A stretch of DNA of 64,000 bases from Pseudomonas sp. MAG733B. GTDB taxonomy: Bacteria; Pseudomonadota; Gammaproteobacteria; Pseudomonadales; Pseudomonadaceae. The stretch is taken from contig NZ_CP145732.1 of assembly GCF_036884845.1 (NCBI RefSeq), forward strand, positions 6,138,001-6,202,000, written 5' to 3'. The position numbers were made by a program, and so were the translations under genes. Under the pieces are notes generated by a model that had not been told where the DNA came from, ran no database searches, and was given only the letters and a program-made list of their open reading frames with translations. How positions within the stretch are numbered: position 1 is the first letter of the stretch; every line of letters begins with the position of its first letter. Shown here one piece after another: positions 36,701 through 46,781 of the stretch.

Positions 36701-37975
36701 ATGCAGCAAGAGTTCAACGATCCGCTCTGGCGCACGGTGCTGTCCGGCGCCCAGATGCTGTTCGTGGCCTTCGGCGCCCTGGTGTTGATGCCGCTGATTA
36801 CCGGCCTCGACCCGAACGTGGCGCTGTTTACCGCAGGTCTGGGGACGATTCTGTTCCAGATCGTCACCGGGCGTCAGGTGCCGGTGTTCCTGGCATCGAG
36901 TTTTGCCTTCATCACGCCGATCATTCTCGCCAAGGGCCAGTTCGGCCTCGCCGCGACCATGGGCGGGGTGATGGCGGCCGGTTTCGTCTATACCTTCCTC
37001 GGCCTGGCCGTGAAGATTAAAGGCACCGGCTTCATCGATCGCCTGCTGCCTCCGGTAGTGATCGGCCCGGTGATCATCTCCATCGGTCTGGCCATGGCGC
37101 CGATTGCCGCCAATATGGCGATGGGCAAGGCGGGTGACGGTAGCGAGCTGATTCATTATCAGACCGCGATGCTGATCTCGATGCCCGCGCTGCTGACGAC
37201 CCTGATCGTCGCGGTGTTCGGCAAAGGCATTTTCCGCCTGGTGCCGATCATCTCCGGCGTGCTTGTGGGTTTTGGCATGGCGTTCTATTTCGGCGTGGTC
37301 GACACGGCGAAGATTGCTGCGGCGCCGTGGTTCGCCATCCCGCACTTCACCGCGCCGGAATTCAACTGGCAGGCGATCCTGTTCATCGTTCCGGTAGCCC
37401 TGGCCCCGGCCATTGAGCACATCGGCGGCGTGATCGCCGTGGGTAGCGTGACCGGCCGCGATTACCTGAAGAAGCCCGGCCTGCACCGCACCCTGCTCGG
37501 TGACGGCATTGCCACCACCGCAGCCGGTCTGTTCGGCGGTCCGCCCAACACCACCTACGCCGAAGTGACTGGCGCAGTGATGCTGACCAAGAACTACAAC
37601 CCGAAAATCATGACCTGGGCGGCGATCTTCGCCATCAGCCTGGCGTTCGTCGGCAAGTTCGGCGCGCTGCTGCAAAGCATTCCAGTGCCGGTGATGGGCG
37701 GGATTCTGTGCCTGTTGTTCGGTTCGATTGCAGCGGTCGGCATGAATACGCTGATCCGCCACAAGATCGATCTGGGCGAAGCGCGCAATCTGGTGATTGT
37801 CTCGGTGACTCTGGTGTTCGGGATTGGCGGTGTGCTGGTCGGCACCGGCACTGGCCCGGACGACTTCGGCCTCAAAGGCATTGCGCTGTGCGCGGTGGTG
37901 GCGATTGCACTGAACCTGATCCTGCCGGGCAATGACAGCTGGAAGCACAAGAAGGCGGATGAGCCGCTGATCTAA
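36701..37975 (+). CDS. uraA: Uracil:proton symporter UraA
   Basis: 424 residues of the NCS2 family with about 14 membrane helices. Substrate-site glutamates are in APAIEHIGG and NTTYAEVTGA. The ATG at 36701 has AAGGA upstream; a GTG at 36695 overlapping the upp stop is an alternative. Coupling to upp supports uracil as substrate. Confidence 0.92.
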   Translation: MQQEFNDPLWRTVLSGAQMLFVAFGALVLMPLITGLDPNVALFTAGLGTILFQIVTGRQVPVFLASSFAFITPIILAKGQFGLAATMGGVMAAGFVYTFLGLAVKIKGTGFIDRLLPPVVIGPVIISIGLAMAPIAANMAMGKAGDGSELIHYQTAMLISMPALLTTLIVAVFGKGIFRLVPIISGVLVGFGMAFYFGVVDTAKIAAAPWFAIPHFTAPEFNWQAILFIVPVALAPAIEHIGGVIAVGSVTGRDYLKKPGLHRTLLGDGIATTAAGLFGGPPNTTYAEVTGAVMLTKNYNPKIMTWAAIFAISLAFVGKFGALLQSIPVPVMGGILCLLFGSIAAVGMNTLIRHKIDLGEARNLVIVSVTLVFGIGGVLVGTGTGPDDFGLKGIALCAVVAIALNLILPGNDSWKHKKADEPLI

Positions 37976-37988
37976 GCACGCGATACAC

Positions 37989-38102
37989 CTGTGGCGAGGG
38001 AGCTTGCTCCCGCTGGGTTGCGAAGCGACCCCATTTTTTGCATTCACATACAAATTTTGTGAGTGCTACGCACTCAAGCGGGAGCAAGCTCCCTCGCCAC
38101 AG
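37989..38102. repeat. REP-type inverted pair, class 2
   Basis: Inverted arms CTGTGGCGAGGGAGCTTGCT and complement, with a GTGAGTGCTACGCACTCA inner palindrome, located between the convergent uraA and hemH genes. Confidence 0.88.
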
Positions 38103-38111
38103 TCCGCGTTC

Positions 38112-39134
38112 CTACAGCGCCAACGGCGCCCTTTCACACAACACACTCAACGCCTGTGCCCAACGCGGATCATCGTTGAGGCACGGCACCAGCACCAACT
38201 CCTCGCCCCCCGCTTCGCGGAACTGTTCCAGCCCGCGATCACCAATCTCCTCCAGCGTCTCGATGCAATCGGCGACGAACGCCGGGCACATCACCAAGAC
38301 CTTCTTCACGCCGTTTTTGGCCAGCTCATCGAGGCGTGCCTCGGTGTAGGGTTCAATCCATTTGGCGCGCCCCAGACGCGACTGGAATGACACCGACCAT
38401 TTGCCATCCGGCAGGCCCATGCGCTTGGCAAATTCCTTCGCAGTGCGCAGGCACTGTCCGCGATAACAGGTCGCGACCACCTCCGGCGGCGCACCGGCGC
38501 AGCAATCGCCACCGCCCTCGAAGCTGTGACCCGGGTTGAGTTTGGTCAGGTGCCGCTCTGGCAACCCATGGAAACTCAGCAACAGATGATCGTAATCCTG
38601 TTGCAGATACGGTTTGGCCGTGGCCACCAAGGCGTCGAGGTATTCCGGCTGATCGTAGAACGGCTGGAGTACCGACAATTGCACATCGAGTTTTTTCTCG
38701 CGCACGACGCGCCTGGCTTCTTCGATCACCGTCGTGGTGGTGCTGTCGGCAAACTGCGGATAAAGCGGCGCCAGCGTGATGCGTTTGTTACCCGCCGCCA
38801 CCAGACACAGCAGCGACGACTCAATGGACGGCTCGCCGTAACGCATCGCCAGCTCTACAGGCCCGTGCTTCCATTGTGAGGTCATGGCCTGTTGCAGGCG
38901 GCGACTCAGCACCACCAGCGGCGAGCCCTCCTCCCACCAGATCGAGGCATAGGCATGGGCCGACTGCTTGGGACGGTTGACCAGGATCAACGACACCAGC
39001 AGACGCCGCACCGGCCATGGCAGGTCGATCACGTACGGGTCCATCAGAAACTGATTGAGGTAGCTGCGCACATCCGCCACCGAGGTGGAGGCAGGAGAGC
39101 CCAGGTTGACCAGAAGCAACGCGTGATCGGTCAT
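38112..39134 (-). CDS. hemH: Ferrochelatase
   Basis: 340 residues. The catalytic histidine is H189 (SFHGLPERH). The enzyme inserts Fe2+ into protoporphyrin IX. Between residues 211 and 228 are four cysteines (C211, C212, C223, C228), absent from E. coli HemH as I remember it, which could hold an iron-sulfur cluster as in some bacterial ferrochelatases. The start at 39132-39134 follows a 13-base gap after yfcH, suggesting co-transcription. Confidence 0.92.
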   Translation of the reverse strand: MTDHALLLVNLGSPASTSVADVRSYLNQFLMDPYVIDLPWPVRRLLVSLILVNRPKQSAHAYASIWWEEGSPLVVLSRRLQQAMTSQWKHGPVELAMRYGEPSIESSLLCLVAAGNKRITLAPLYPQFADSTTTTVIEEARRVVREKKLDVQLSVLQPFYDQPEYLDALVATAKPYLQQDYDHLLLSFHGLPERHLTKLNPGHSFEGGGDCCAGAPPEVVATCYRGQCLRTAKEFAKRMGLPDGKWSVSFQSRLGRAKWIEPYTEARLDELAKNGVKKVLVMCPAFVADCIETLEEIGDRGLEQFREAGGEELVLVPCLNDDPRWAQALSVLCERAPLAL

Positions 39135-39147
39135 GCAACGTCCTATT

Positions 39148-40050
39148 TCAAAGGCGGCTGGACAGGTCGTCCAGGGCCGCGCGCAAATCAGTGAACTGGA
39201 AAGTGAATCCTGCCTGGAGCAAGCGCGCCGGCATGGCCCGTTGGCCACCCAGCAGCAACAACGACAACTCGCCCAGACCGACCTTCAACGCAAAGGCCGG
39301 CATCGGCATGAACGCCGGGCGGTGCAAAACGCTGCCCAGGGTTTTGGCAAACTCGCGGTTGCGCACCGGCTTCGGTGCGCAGGCATTATATGGACCGACG
39401 GCTTCATTGCGATGCAGAAGAAAATCAATCAGGGCGATTTGATCGTTGATATGGATCCACGGCATCCACTGCCGACCATTGCCAATCGGCCCGCCCAGCC
39501 CCAGTTTGAACGGCAGCAGCAGGCGCGACAAAAAGCCGCCCTCGGCCGACAACACCAACCCGGTGCGGATGAGGATCACGCGAATGCCCAAAGCTTCGGC
39601 ACGCTGTGCAGTCTCTTCCCAGGCGATGCACAACTGGCTGGCGAAATCGTCGATCACCGGGGGCGAATCCTCGGTCAGCTCACGTTCACCACCATCGCCG
39701 TACCAACCGACCGCCGACCCGGAAATCAGAATCTGCGGTTTTTGCTCACGGCTTTCGAGCCAGGCGAGCAAAGTTTCGGTCAGGGTGATGCGGCTGCTCC
39801 ACAACAAGGCTTTGCGCTTGTGCGTCCACAGTCGGTCGGCAATAGGCGCGCCAGCCAGGTTGATAATGGCATCGACCGGCTCCTGTCCGATGTCCTCTAG
39901 CCGGGCAATGCCTCGCACCTGAGCGCCGCAGACTTTGGTGACTTTTGCCGGCGTGCGACTCCAGACTGTGAGGCGATGGGCCTGACTCAACCAGTGTCGG
40001 CAGAGCTGACGTCCTATCAAACCAGTACCGCCGGTCAGCAATATGTGCAT
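39148..40050 (-). CDS. yfcH: TIGR01777-family epimerase (YfcH-like)
   Basis: 300 residues of the extended SDR family. The NAD(P) motif is TGGTGLIG (residues 6-13), and SGSAVGWYG carries the catalytic Ser/Tyr; a C-terminal DUF1731 segment follows ([21 protein letters not shown]). The substrate is unknown. It is upstream of hemH and divergent from the renalase-like gene, so its promoter shares the gap holding the light-operator repeats. Confidence 0.88.
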   Translation of the reverse strand: MHILLTGGTGLIGRQLCRHWLSQAHRLTVWSRTPAKVTKVCGAQVRGIARLEDIGQEPVDAIINLAGAPIADRLWTHKRKALLWSSRITLTETLLAWLESREQKPQILISGSAVGWYGDGGERELTEDSPPVIDDFASQLCIAWEETAQRAEALGIRVILIRTGLVLSAEGGFLSRLLLPFKLGLGGPIGNGRQWMPWIHINDQIALIDFLLHRNEAVGPYNACAPKPVRNREFAKTLGSVLHRPAFMPMPAFALKVGLGELSLLLLGGQRAMPARLLQAGFTFQFTDLRAALDDLSSRL

Positions 40051-40172
40051 GACTTCTTCCTCGCGTGGCGTTTTACCCTGATGACTAGTCTATTTTTATA
40101 AGCAAGGGATCTTTGATATCGGGCAGGCTCTGTGTTTAACAATAGGCCAAGCTGTCGGAACGAGAACGCTAA

Positions 40173-41234
<1,062 letters not shown>

Positions 41235-41256
41235 CCGGCATCAGGTCTAGAGAATT

Positions 41257-41280
41257 GCTGCTGTCGAACTAGACAGCAGC
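41257..41280. terminator. Hairpin after the renalase-like gene, possible terminator
   Basis: Perfect 9-bp stem GCTGCTGTC/GACAGCAGC with a 6-base loop, 22 bases after the stop codon. No T run follows on the plus strand, so efficient intrinsic termination is doubtful. Confidence 0.4.
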
Positions 41281-41293
41281 CCGGCAAAAAAAC

Positions 41294-41369
41294 TTATACA
41301 TAAAATTTGACTTGTATAGCTTCGAATCTAAGATCAAGTTATGTTGTACAGCGCTGATGCTCTGTACAG
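41294..41369 (+). promoter_or_regulatory. Candidate LitR-type operators and promoter of the litR-phrB operon
   Basis: Same-orientation repeats TTATACA (41294), TTGTATAG (41312), TTGTACAG (41344) and CTGTACAG (41362). Starts are 18 bases apart within each pair. A good promoter, TTGACT (41307-41312), 16-base spacer, TAAGAT (41329-41334), is embedded between them, so a bound protein would cover the -35 and the region just downstream of the start point. Confidence 0.65.
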
Positions 41370-41394
41370 ATTTTTTTGATTCGAGGTGCCTTCC

Positions 41395-42354
41395 ATGCCG
41401 CTGCTTACCGCCAAACCGAAAATCGCCATCAGCGCCTGCCTGATGGGGGCCGAGGTGCGCTACAACGGCGGGCACAAGACCTCGCAACTGTGCAGCCGCA
41501 TCCTTACTGATTACTTCGATTTCGTGCCGGTCTGCCCGGAAGTCGCCATCGGCCTGGGCATTCCGCGCCAGCCGATACGGCTGGTGGGTGATCCGGATCA
41601 GCCCGACGCCGTCGGCACAGTAGATCACCAGCTCAACGTCAACCGGCCACTGGCCGCCTACGGTCGACAAATGGCGGCGGAACTGGACGATATCTGCGGC
41701 TACATCTTCATGCAGAAATCCCCGTCCTGTGGCCTGGAGCGAGTCAAGGTCTACCATGCCAACGGTGCACCGCTCGATGGCGGTGGCCAGGGCATCTATG
41801 CCCGTGCCTTCTGCGACTTGCATCCTGATTTGCCGGTGGAAGAAGACGGCCGGCTCAACGACCCGGTGCTGCGGGAAAACTTCCTCACCCGCGTTTTCGC
41901 CTATGGCGCCTGGCAGCAATTGCTGCAACAAGGCTTGAGTCGTCGCGGCCTCACGGATTTCCATTCGCGCTACAAATACCTGTTGATGGCCCACAATCCG
42001 GTGCAATACAAAACCCTGGGAGCACTGCTGGGCAATATGGGCGACACCGATCCGCAGGAACTTGGCCCGCGCTATTTCAGCGAGCTGATGGCCGCCCTGA
42101 AAAAGTGCGCCACACGGCGCACCCACACTAATGTCCTGCAACACATCAGCGGTTATCTCAAACGAGCGATCAGCGCTGAAGACAAGCAGGAAGTGCAGCG
42201 CGTCATCGGCCAGTACCGTCACGGCATCGTGCCGCTGGTGGTGCCACTGACCCTGCTCAAGCACCACTTTCGCCAACATCCGGATCCGTACATTGCGCAG
42301 CAGGTCTACCTGCAACCGCACCCGGAGAATCTCAGCCTGCGAAACGCAATCTGA
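41395..42354 (+). CDS. DUF523 and DUF1722 fusion protein (YbgA-type)
   Basis: 319 residues. The N-terminal DUF523 (about 8-150) carries conserved cysteines (SACLMG, VCPEV, SPSCG), possibly for an iron-sulfur centre. The C-terminal DUF1722 (about 195-312) is the domain of E. coli YbgA, which is encoded next to photolyase there too. Function unknown; association with photolyase suggests light or DNA-repair physiology. The ATG at 41395 follows GAGG by 9 bases; it shares one base with the litR start (TGATG). Confidence 0.88.
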   Translation: MPLLTAKPKIAISACLMGAEVRYNGGHKTSQLCSRILTDYFDFVPVCPEVAIGLGIPRQPIRLVGDPDQPDAVGTVDHQLNVNRPLAAYGRQMAAELDDICGYIFMQKSPSCGLERVKVYHANGAPLDGGGQGIYARAFCDLHPDLPVEEDGRLNDPVLRENFLTRVFAYGAWQQLLQQGLSRRGLTDFHSRYKYLLMAHNPVQYKTLGALLGNMGDTDPQELGPRYFSELMAALKKCATRRTHTNVLQHISGYLKRAISAEDKQEVQRVIGQYRHGIVPLVVPLTLLKHHFRQHPDPYIAQQVYLQPHPENLSLRNAI

Positions 42355-43295
42355 TGAAAGCCGCACTCGATAGCAGCGCCAGTGAAGACCTGGGCAGTGA
42401 CTTCAAGAAAGCGCTCGATGAAGGCTGGCTGCCGATTCGCGAAGTGGCCCGCCAGACCGGCGTGAACGCCATCACCTTGCGCGCCTGGGAACGGCGTTAT
42501 GGCCTGATCGTGCCGCAGCGCACACCCAAGGGCCATCGACTGTTCTCGGCCGAGCATGTGCAACGCATCCTGACGATCCTCACCTGGCTCAACCGCGGCG
42601 TCGCCGTCAGCCAGGTCAAGCAACTGCTCGACACCCCGCAAGCCTTTGGCGAACAGGTCGAAAATGACTGGCACCCGCAGCGCCAGGCGTTGCTCCAGGC
42701 GGTCATGCAATTGAACGAGCGAACGCTGGACGATAGCGTCAACCAGGTCATGGCGCTGTACCCGCCGCGAACCTTGTGTGAACAACTTCTGCTGCCACTC
42801 CTGGCCGAACTGGAACAACGCTGGCAGGGCCAATTCGGCGCACAGCTGGAGCGTGTGTTTTTTTACTCCTGGCTACGCAGCAAATTCGGTGCACGTATCT
42901 ACCATAACAATCGTCAGCTACACACCGCGCCACTGCTGTTGATCAACCACTCGGACCTTCCACTGGAACCTCACCTGTGGCTTACCGCATGGCTGATCAG
43001 CAGCGCCGATTGCCCGGTGGAAGTATTCGACTGGCCACTGCCTGTCGGCGAACTGGCGCTGGCGGTCGATCACCTGCAACCCCGTGGCGTACTGCTGTAT
43101 TCCAGCAAAGCCATAAACCTTTCGCAGCTGGCGAAACTTTTCAACGGCGTCAGTTGCCCAAAAATGATCGTCGGACCAACGGTGCGCATTCACCACATCG
43201 AGTTGTCCGTCAAAACTTCAGAAATTGCTGATCTGTTCCTGGCCGAAGACCCATTGTCGGCTCAGCAGATCCTGGTTCAGTGCGGGCTTGTTTAA
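42354..43295 (+). CDS. litR: MerR-family regulator, class II LitR-like (no B12 motif)
   Basis: 313 residues. N-terminal MerR HTH (about 25-95, LPIREVARQTGVNAITLRAWERRYG) and a C-terminal region with the outline of a B12-binding light sensor (CarH/LitR). Cobalamin residues are missing: the Wx9EH helix reads W157 to E166-R167 and no DxHxxG is present. This matches class II LitR of pseudomonads, which does not bind adenosylcobalamin and works with a separate flavin photoreceptor. It likely represses this operon through the TTGTACAG repeats. Confidence 0.85.
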   Translation: MKAALDSSASEDLGSDFKKALDEGWLPIREVARQTGVNAITLRAWERRYGLIVPQRTPKGHRLFSAEHVQRILTILTWLNRGVAVSQVKQLLDTPQAFGEQVENDWHPQRQALLQAVMQLNERTLDDSVNQVMALYPPRTLCEQLLLPLLAELEQRWQGQFGAQLERVFFYSWLRSKFGARIYHNNRQLHTAPLLLINHSDLPLEPHLWLTAWLISSADCPVEVFDWPLPVGELALAVDHLQPRGVLLYSSKAINLSQLAKLFNGVSCPKMIVGPTVRIHHIELSVKTSEIADLFLAEDPLSAQQILVQCGLV

Positions 43296-43308
43296 TGTGG
43301 GCATCAAC

Positions 43309-44754
43309 ATGCAATTGATCTGGCTGCGCAGTGATCTGCGCGTACACGACAACACCGCCCTCTCGGCCGCCGCCGCGGTTGGCCCGTGTGTGGCGGTGTA
43401 TCTGTTGAGTCCGCAACAATGGCTGGAACACGACGACGCCCCGTGCAAAGTCGACTTCTGGCTGCGCAACCTCCACGAACTGAAGCACGCGTTGGGCGAG
43501 CTGAACATTCCCCTGTTGATCCGCGAGGCACCGCACTGGGATGAAGCACCGAAAGTGCTGTTGGATCTTTGTCACGCGCTGAACATCGAGGCCGTGCACT
43601 TCAATGAGGAATACGGCATCCACGAAAGCCGCAGGGATGCAGCGGTGGCCGAAACACTGAATGCTCAGGACATCGGCGTTCATAGCTATCTCGATCAGTT
43701 GCTGTTCAAGCCGGGCAGCGTGCTGACCAGAACCGGCACGTACTTTCAGGTCTTCAGTCAGTTCCGCAAGGTCTGTTACGAACGCTTGCACCGGTCACTG
43801 CCACGTCTTGTCAGCGCTCCGATGAAGCAAGCGCCGCTGAGCATCGCCAGTGATGAAGTCCCGACCCGGATCAAAGGTTTCGCCCCACCTACCGACAGCC
43901 TTCGCGCACTCTGGCCGGCCGGGGAAGCCGAAGCCCGGCGTCGCCTCGACACCTTCGTCGACGCCCAGATCGACTACTACCAAAGCGAGCGGGACTTCCC
44001 GGCGAAACCCGGCACCAGCCAACTCTCGGCCTACCTCGCCGCCGGGGTGATTTCCCCGCGCCAGTGCTTGCACGCCGCGCTGCAAAGCAATCAGGGCGAA
44101 TTCGAGAGCGGCAAGGTCGGCGCCGTGACCTGGATCAATGAACTGCTGTGGCGCGAGTTCTATAAACACATTCTGGTGGGCTACCCAAAGGTGTCCCGGC
44201 ACCGTGCTTTTCGCCCGGAAACCGAGGCCCTGGCTTGGCGCGACGCACCCGAGGAACTCGCTGCCTGGCAGCAGGCCCGTACCGGTTTGCCGATTATCGA
44301 CGCGGCCATGCGCCAACTGCTCGAAACCGGCTGGATGCACAATCGCTTGCGCATGGTGGTGGCGATGTTCCTGACCAAAAACCTGCTGATCGACTGGCGT
44401 GAGGGCGAACGCTTCTTCATGCGTCACCTGATCGATGGCGACCTCGCGGCAAACAACGGCGGCTGGCAATGGAGTTCGTCCACCGGTACCGACTCGGCGC
44501 CCTACTTCCGGATCTTCAATCCCTTGAGTCAGTCGGAAAAGTTCGATGCCGAAGGCGTGTTCATCAAACATTGGTTGCCGGAACTGGCCGGGCTGAACAA
44601 AAAACAAGTGCACAACCCGGCGCATCTCGGCGACTTGTTCAGCGCACCGGACTATCCGCCACCTATCGTTGACCTGAACACCTCACGCGCCAGAGCCCTT
44701 GCAGCGTTCAAGGACCTGCCGTCACGACAGAGAGCCGGAGGCGACCATGAGTAG
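43309..44754 (+). CDS. phrB: Deoxyribodipyrimidine (CPD) photolyase
   Basis: 481 residues of the class I photolyase/cryptochrome family. The N-terminal antenna domain (about 1-130, QLIWLRSDLRVHDNTAL) and the FAD domain (about 200-470) are complete, including WRPE-like WREFYKHIL, GLPIIDAAMRQL and NNGGWQW stretches and conserved tryptophans. It repairs pyrimidine dimers using blue light. ATG at 43309 chosen; a GTG at 43297 is an alternative. It ends overlapping a 41-codon ORF. Confidence 0.93.
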   Translation: MQLIWLRSDLRVHDNTALSAAAAVGPCVAVYLLSPQQWLEHDDAPCKVDFWLRNLHELKHALGELNIPLLIREAPHWDEAPKVLLDLCHALNIEAVHFNEEYGIHESRRDAAVAETLNAQDIGVHSYLDQLLFKPGSVLTRTGTYFQVFSQFRKVCYERLHRSLPRLVSAPMKQAPLSIASDEVPTRIKGFAPPTDSLRALWPAGEAEARRRLDTFVDAQIDYYQSERDFPAKPGTSQLSAYLAAGVISPRQCLHAALQSNQGEFESGKVGAVTWINELLWREFYKHILVGYPKVSRHRAFRPETEALAWRDAPEELAAWQQARTGLPIIDAAMRQLLETGWMHNRLRMVVAMFLTKNLLIDWREGERFFMRHLIDGDLAANNGGWQWSSSTGTDSAPYFRIFNPLSQSEKFDAEGVFIKHWLPELAGLNKKQVHNPAHLGDLFSAPDYPPPIVDLNTSRARALAAFKDLPSRQRAGGDHE

Positions 44755-44872
44755 TTTCCTTTACCTGGCGCGCTCCGATTACCACCCGTTTTTTATTACC
44801 GCAGAAATGCTCTATGAACTTCTACATTTATGGGGCCAGACAATTGTCGGGCTGAAAAGGAGAACGGGATGA
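44747..44872 (+). CDS. Small 41-residue ORF coupled to phrB and the SDR gene
   Basis: The ATG overlaps the phrB stop by 8 bases and has GGAGG five bases before it, one of the best ribosome-binding sites in the window. The stop TGA overlaps the SDR start (ATGA). The predicted peptide begins MSSFLYLARSDYHPFF and is partly hydrophobic with a basic tail (GLKRRTG). It matches no family I know. It may be a real small protein or a leader that couples SDR translation to phrB. Confidence 0.5.
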   Translation: MSSFLYLARSDYHPFFITAEMLYELLHLWGQTIVGLKRRTG

Positions 44873-45636
44873 GTCTTACGCCTCCACGAAGGTACTGGCT
44901 GACCGGAGCGAGCAACGGCATTGGCGCCGCACTGGCAGAAGAAATACTGAAAACCGGCGCGCACCTGGCCGTCAGTTCACGTTCAGCGGCACCACTGAAA
45001 GCCTTGTCCCAACGTTATCCCGGGCAAGTGCTGGTGCTGGCGGGCGACCTGACCAACAGCCAGACCGTACGTGAAATTGGCGAACAGATCGCCGAGGACT
45101 GGGGCTCACTGGACACGGTGATTCTCAATGCCGGCACTTGTGAATACGTGGATGCCAAACAGATCGATGCCTCGATCGTCGAGCACGTGGTGCGCACCAA
45201 TCTGCTTGCCAGCAGCTATTGCGTCGAAGCCGCGCTGCCGTTGCTGCGAGCCGGTATCGCACCGCATCTGGTCGGCATGGCGAGCTCGGTGACTTATCTG
45301 CCATTGCCCCGCGCAGAGGCCAATGGCCGTTCGCGAGCCGGCCTGCGCTACCTGTTCGAGTCCATGCGCATCGATGTGGCTTCGGAAGGCATCGAGGTCA
45401 CCGTGGTCAGTCCCGGCGCTGTCGACACTCCACTGCCGGCAAAAGATGAAATGTCGATGCCTATGAACTGGCCGGCGGATAAAGCGGCGCGGCATATCTT
45501 CGCGAAACTGGGAAGCCGTCCGCTGGAGATCACGTTTGCTGGAATGTTCGTGACGGCCCTGTGGCCGATGTCGGATTTTCCTGATCGGGTGGAACCGACG
45601 CTCGGTTCACGCAGCAGCCCGCCGATAGAGGACTAA
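44869..45636 (+). CDS. Short-chain dehydrogenase/reductase with degenerate active site
   Basis: 255 residues. The Rossmann motifs are intact: TGASNGIG (12-19), D60-L, NAG (87-89), and the helix-4 Asn (N111). The catalytic YxxxK is replaced by N152-GRS-R156 (AEANGRSRAGL), with S139 retained. Loss of both Tyr and Lys makes ordinary alcohol/ketone redox chemistry unlikely, though NAD(P) binding is probably kept. AAGGAG precedes the ATG at 44869. It is the last tightly linked gene of the litR-phrB operon. Confidence 0.85.
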   Translation: MSLTPPRRYWLTGASNGIGAALAEEILKTGAHLAVSSRSAAPLKALSQRYPGQVLVLAGDLTNSQTVREIGEQIAEDWGSLDTVILNAGTCEYVDAKQIDASIVEHVVRTNLLASSYCVEAALPLLRAGIAPHLVGMASSVTYLPLPRAEANGRSRAGLRYLFESMRIDVASEGIEVTVVSPGAVDTPLPAKDEMSMPMNWPADKAARHIFAKLGSRPLEITFAGMFVTALWPMSDFPDRVEPTLGSRSSPPIED

Positions 45637-45703
45637 CCGCCGGGCATTGAGCGTCCGTCAGTGCTTTCACACAGCACTGGCCGACTGCCTTACACTGCGC
45701 GCC

Positions 45704-46009
45704 ATGAAAACCATTCCCCACACACAAATCGCTGAGCCGGCAGTCACCTGCTCGACTTGCGCAGCCTGTTGCTGCCAACTCGAAGTCATGCTGATCACCG
45801 ACACGGGCGTGCCCGAGCGGTACATCGATACCGACGATTGGGGCGGGGAAGTCATGCTGCGCCTGGATGACGGTTGGTGCGCCGCGCTGGATCGCGACAC
45901 GATGATGTGCACCATCTACGAAAAACGCCCGCTGATTTGCCGGGAGTTCGAGATGGGCGCACCTGAATGCATAGATGAGCGCCAAGGGATTTCGACGGCG
46001 TATCGCTGA
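45704..46009 (+). CDS. YkgJ-family cysteine cluster protein
   Basis: 101 residues with the pattern C16-x2-C19-x2-C22-C23-C24, then C59, C69, C79 and C89, fitting the zinc/iron-chelating YkgJ (UPF0153) family. There is almost no ribosome-binding sequence before the ATG and a possible -10 (TACACT) lies very close, so a leaderless message is possible. It follows the SDR gene by 67 bases. Function unknown. Confidence 0.78.
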   Translation: MKTIPHTQIAEPAVTCSTCAACCCQLEVMLITDTGVPERYIDTDDWGGEVMLRLDDGWCAALDRDTMMCTIYEKRPLICREFEMGAPECIDERQGISTAYR

Positions 46010-46032
46010 AGTTGAAGTGACACTGAATACCA

Positions 46033-46126
46033 AATGTGGGAGCGGGCTTGCTCGCGAAAGCGAATCAACATTCAACATCCAAGTTGACTGGTACTCCGCT
46101 TTCGCGAGCAAGCCCGCTCCCACATT
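46033..46126. repeat. REP-type inverted pair, class 1
   Basis: Inverted AATGTGGGAGCGGGCTTGCT units with a spacer of about 40 bases, between convergent YkgJ and pagL genes. Confidence 0.9.
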
Positions 46127-46141
46127 GGTTTTGCTGTGTAC

Positions 46142-46660
46142 TTACAACGGCATCGTGTAATGCAACGCGTAACTTTCTATCCCATTGTTTGGGCTGCTGA
46201 TCCCGGCATTGGAATAGTGAGTCGCACGAATCCCGACTTCATGTCCGCCCGCAAAGCGCAGGCCAACACCAAAACGGTCTTCGAACTGAAACGAACTTCC
46301 GAGATCGTTGTTTTCGATTTCGGTGTCGGAAAACAAAGCCACGCCAACCCCAAGCTCTACATAAGGTTTTACGTTCTGGCCGGCAAACTCGTAAACCAGC
46401 ACGGGTGAGAACGACAGGCTGTTGTTGCCGGAGGTCTTGTCACCCTCCCAATAGGTGTAAGCACCGCTCCAATAACCGGTCAATCGACCGACGTCGGTCT
46501 GCCACCAACTTTGATCCCAATCGAATTGCAAGCCCAGGCGATAAGTCATGGTCGACTCGCCGGTCTGACCGACCGCGAATTCCACGCCTGCCGCCTGTGC
46601 AGTGAAACTGTGCCCCATCAACGCAGCCGCAATCGCGGCCAAACAGAATAGTCGCTTCAT
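46142..46660 (-). CDS. pagL: Lipid A 3-O-deacylase PagL
   Basis: 172 residues with a signal peptide (1-23, TAQA-A) and an eight-strand outer-membrane barrel. The PagL catalytic triad is present: H148 and S150 (THYSNAG) and E162 (GIESYAL). It removes the 3-O-linked acyl chain of lipid A from the outer leaflet. The C-terminus ends PL rather than phenylalanine. It lies after murI on the same strand, as in P. aeruginosa. Confidence 0.9.
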   Translation of the reverse strand: MKRLFCLAAIAAALMGHSFTAQAAGVEFAVGQTGESTMTYRLGLQFDWDQSWWQTDVGRLTGYWSGAYTYWEGDKTSGNNSLSFSPVLVYEFAGQNVKPYVELGVGVALFSDTEIENNDLGSSFQFEDRFGVGLRFAGGHEVGIRATHYSNAGISSPNNGIESYALHYTMPL

Positions 46661-46781
46661 TAGAAACTTCCTTTTCCGAACGATTTCGTTTGGTATTTTT
46701 GTTGCTCGACACTCACAGCTATAGAAGTCGGCGATTTATCAGAAGTTCACCCCGATTTTTAAAAACCCCAGCAAGAGTTGA

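Noticed and set aside
36632..38053. A 473-codon minus-strand frame opposite uraA
   Set aside because: Histidine/glutamine/arginine-rich shadow of a membrane transporter gene.
42354..43295. B12-dependent CarH/class I LitR photoreceptor
   Set aside because: The histidine of the Wx9EH helix is arginine and no DxHxxG cobalamin motif is present, so light is unlikely to be sensed through B12 by this protein itself.
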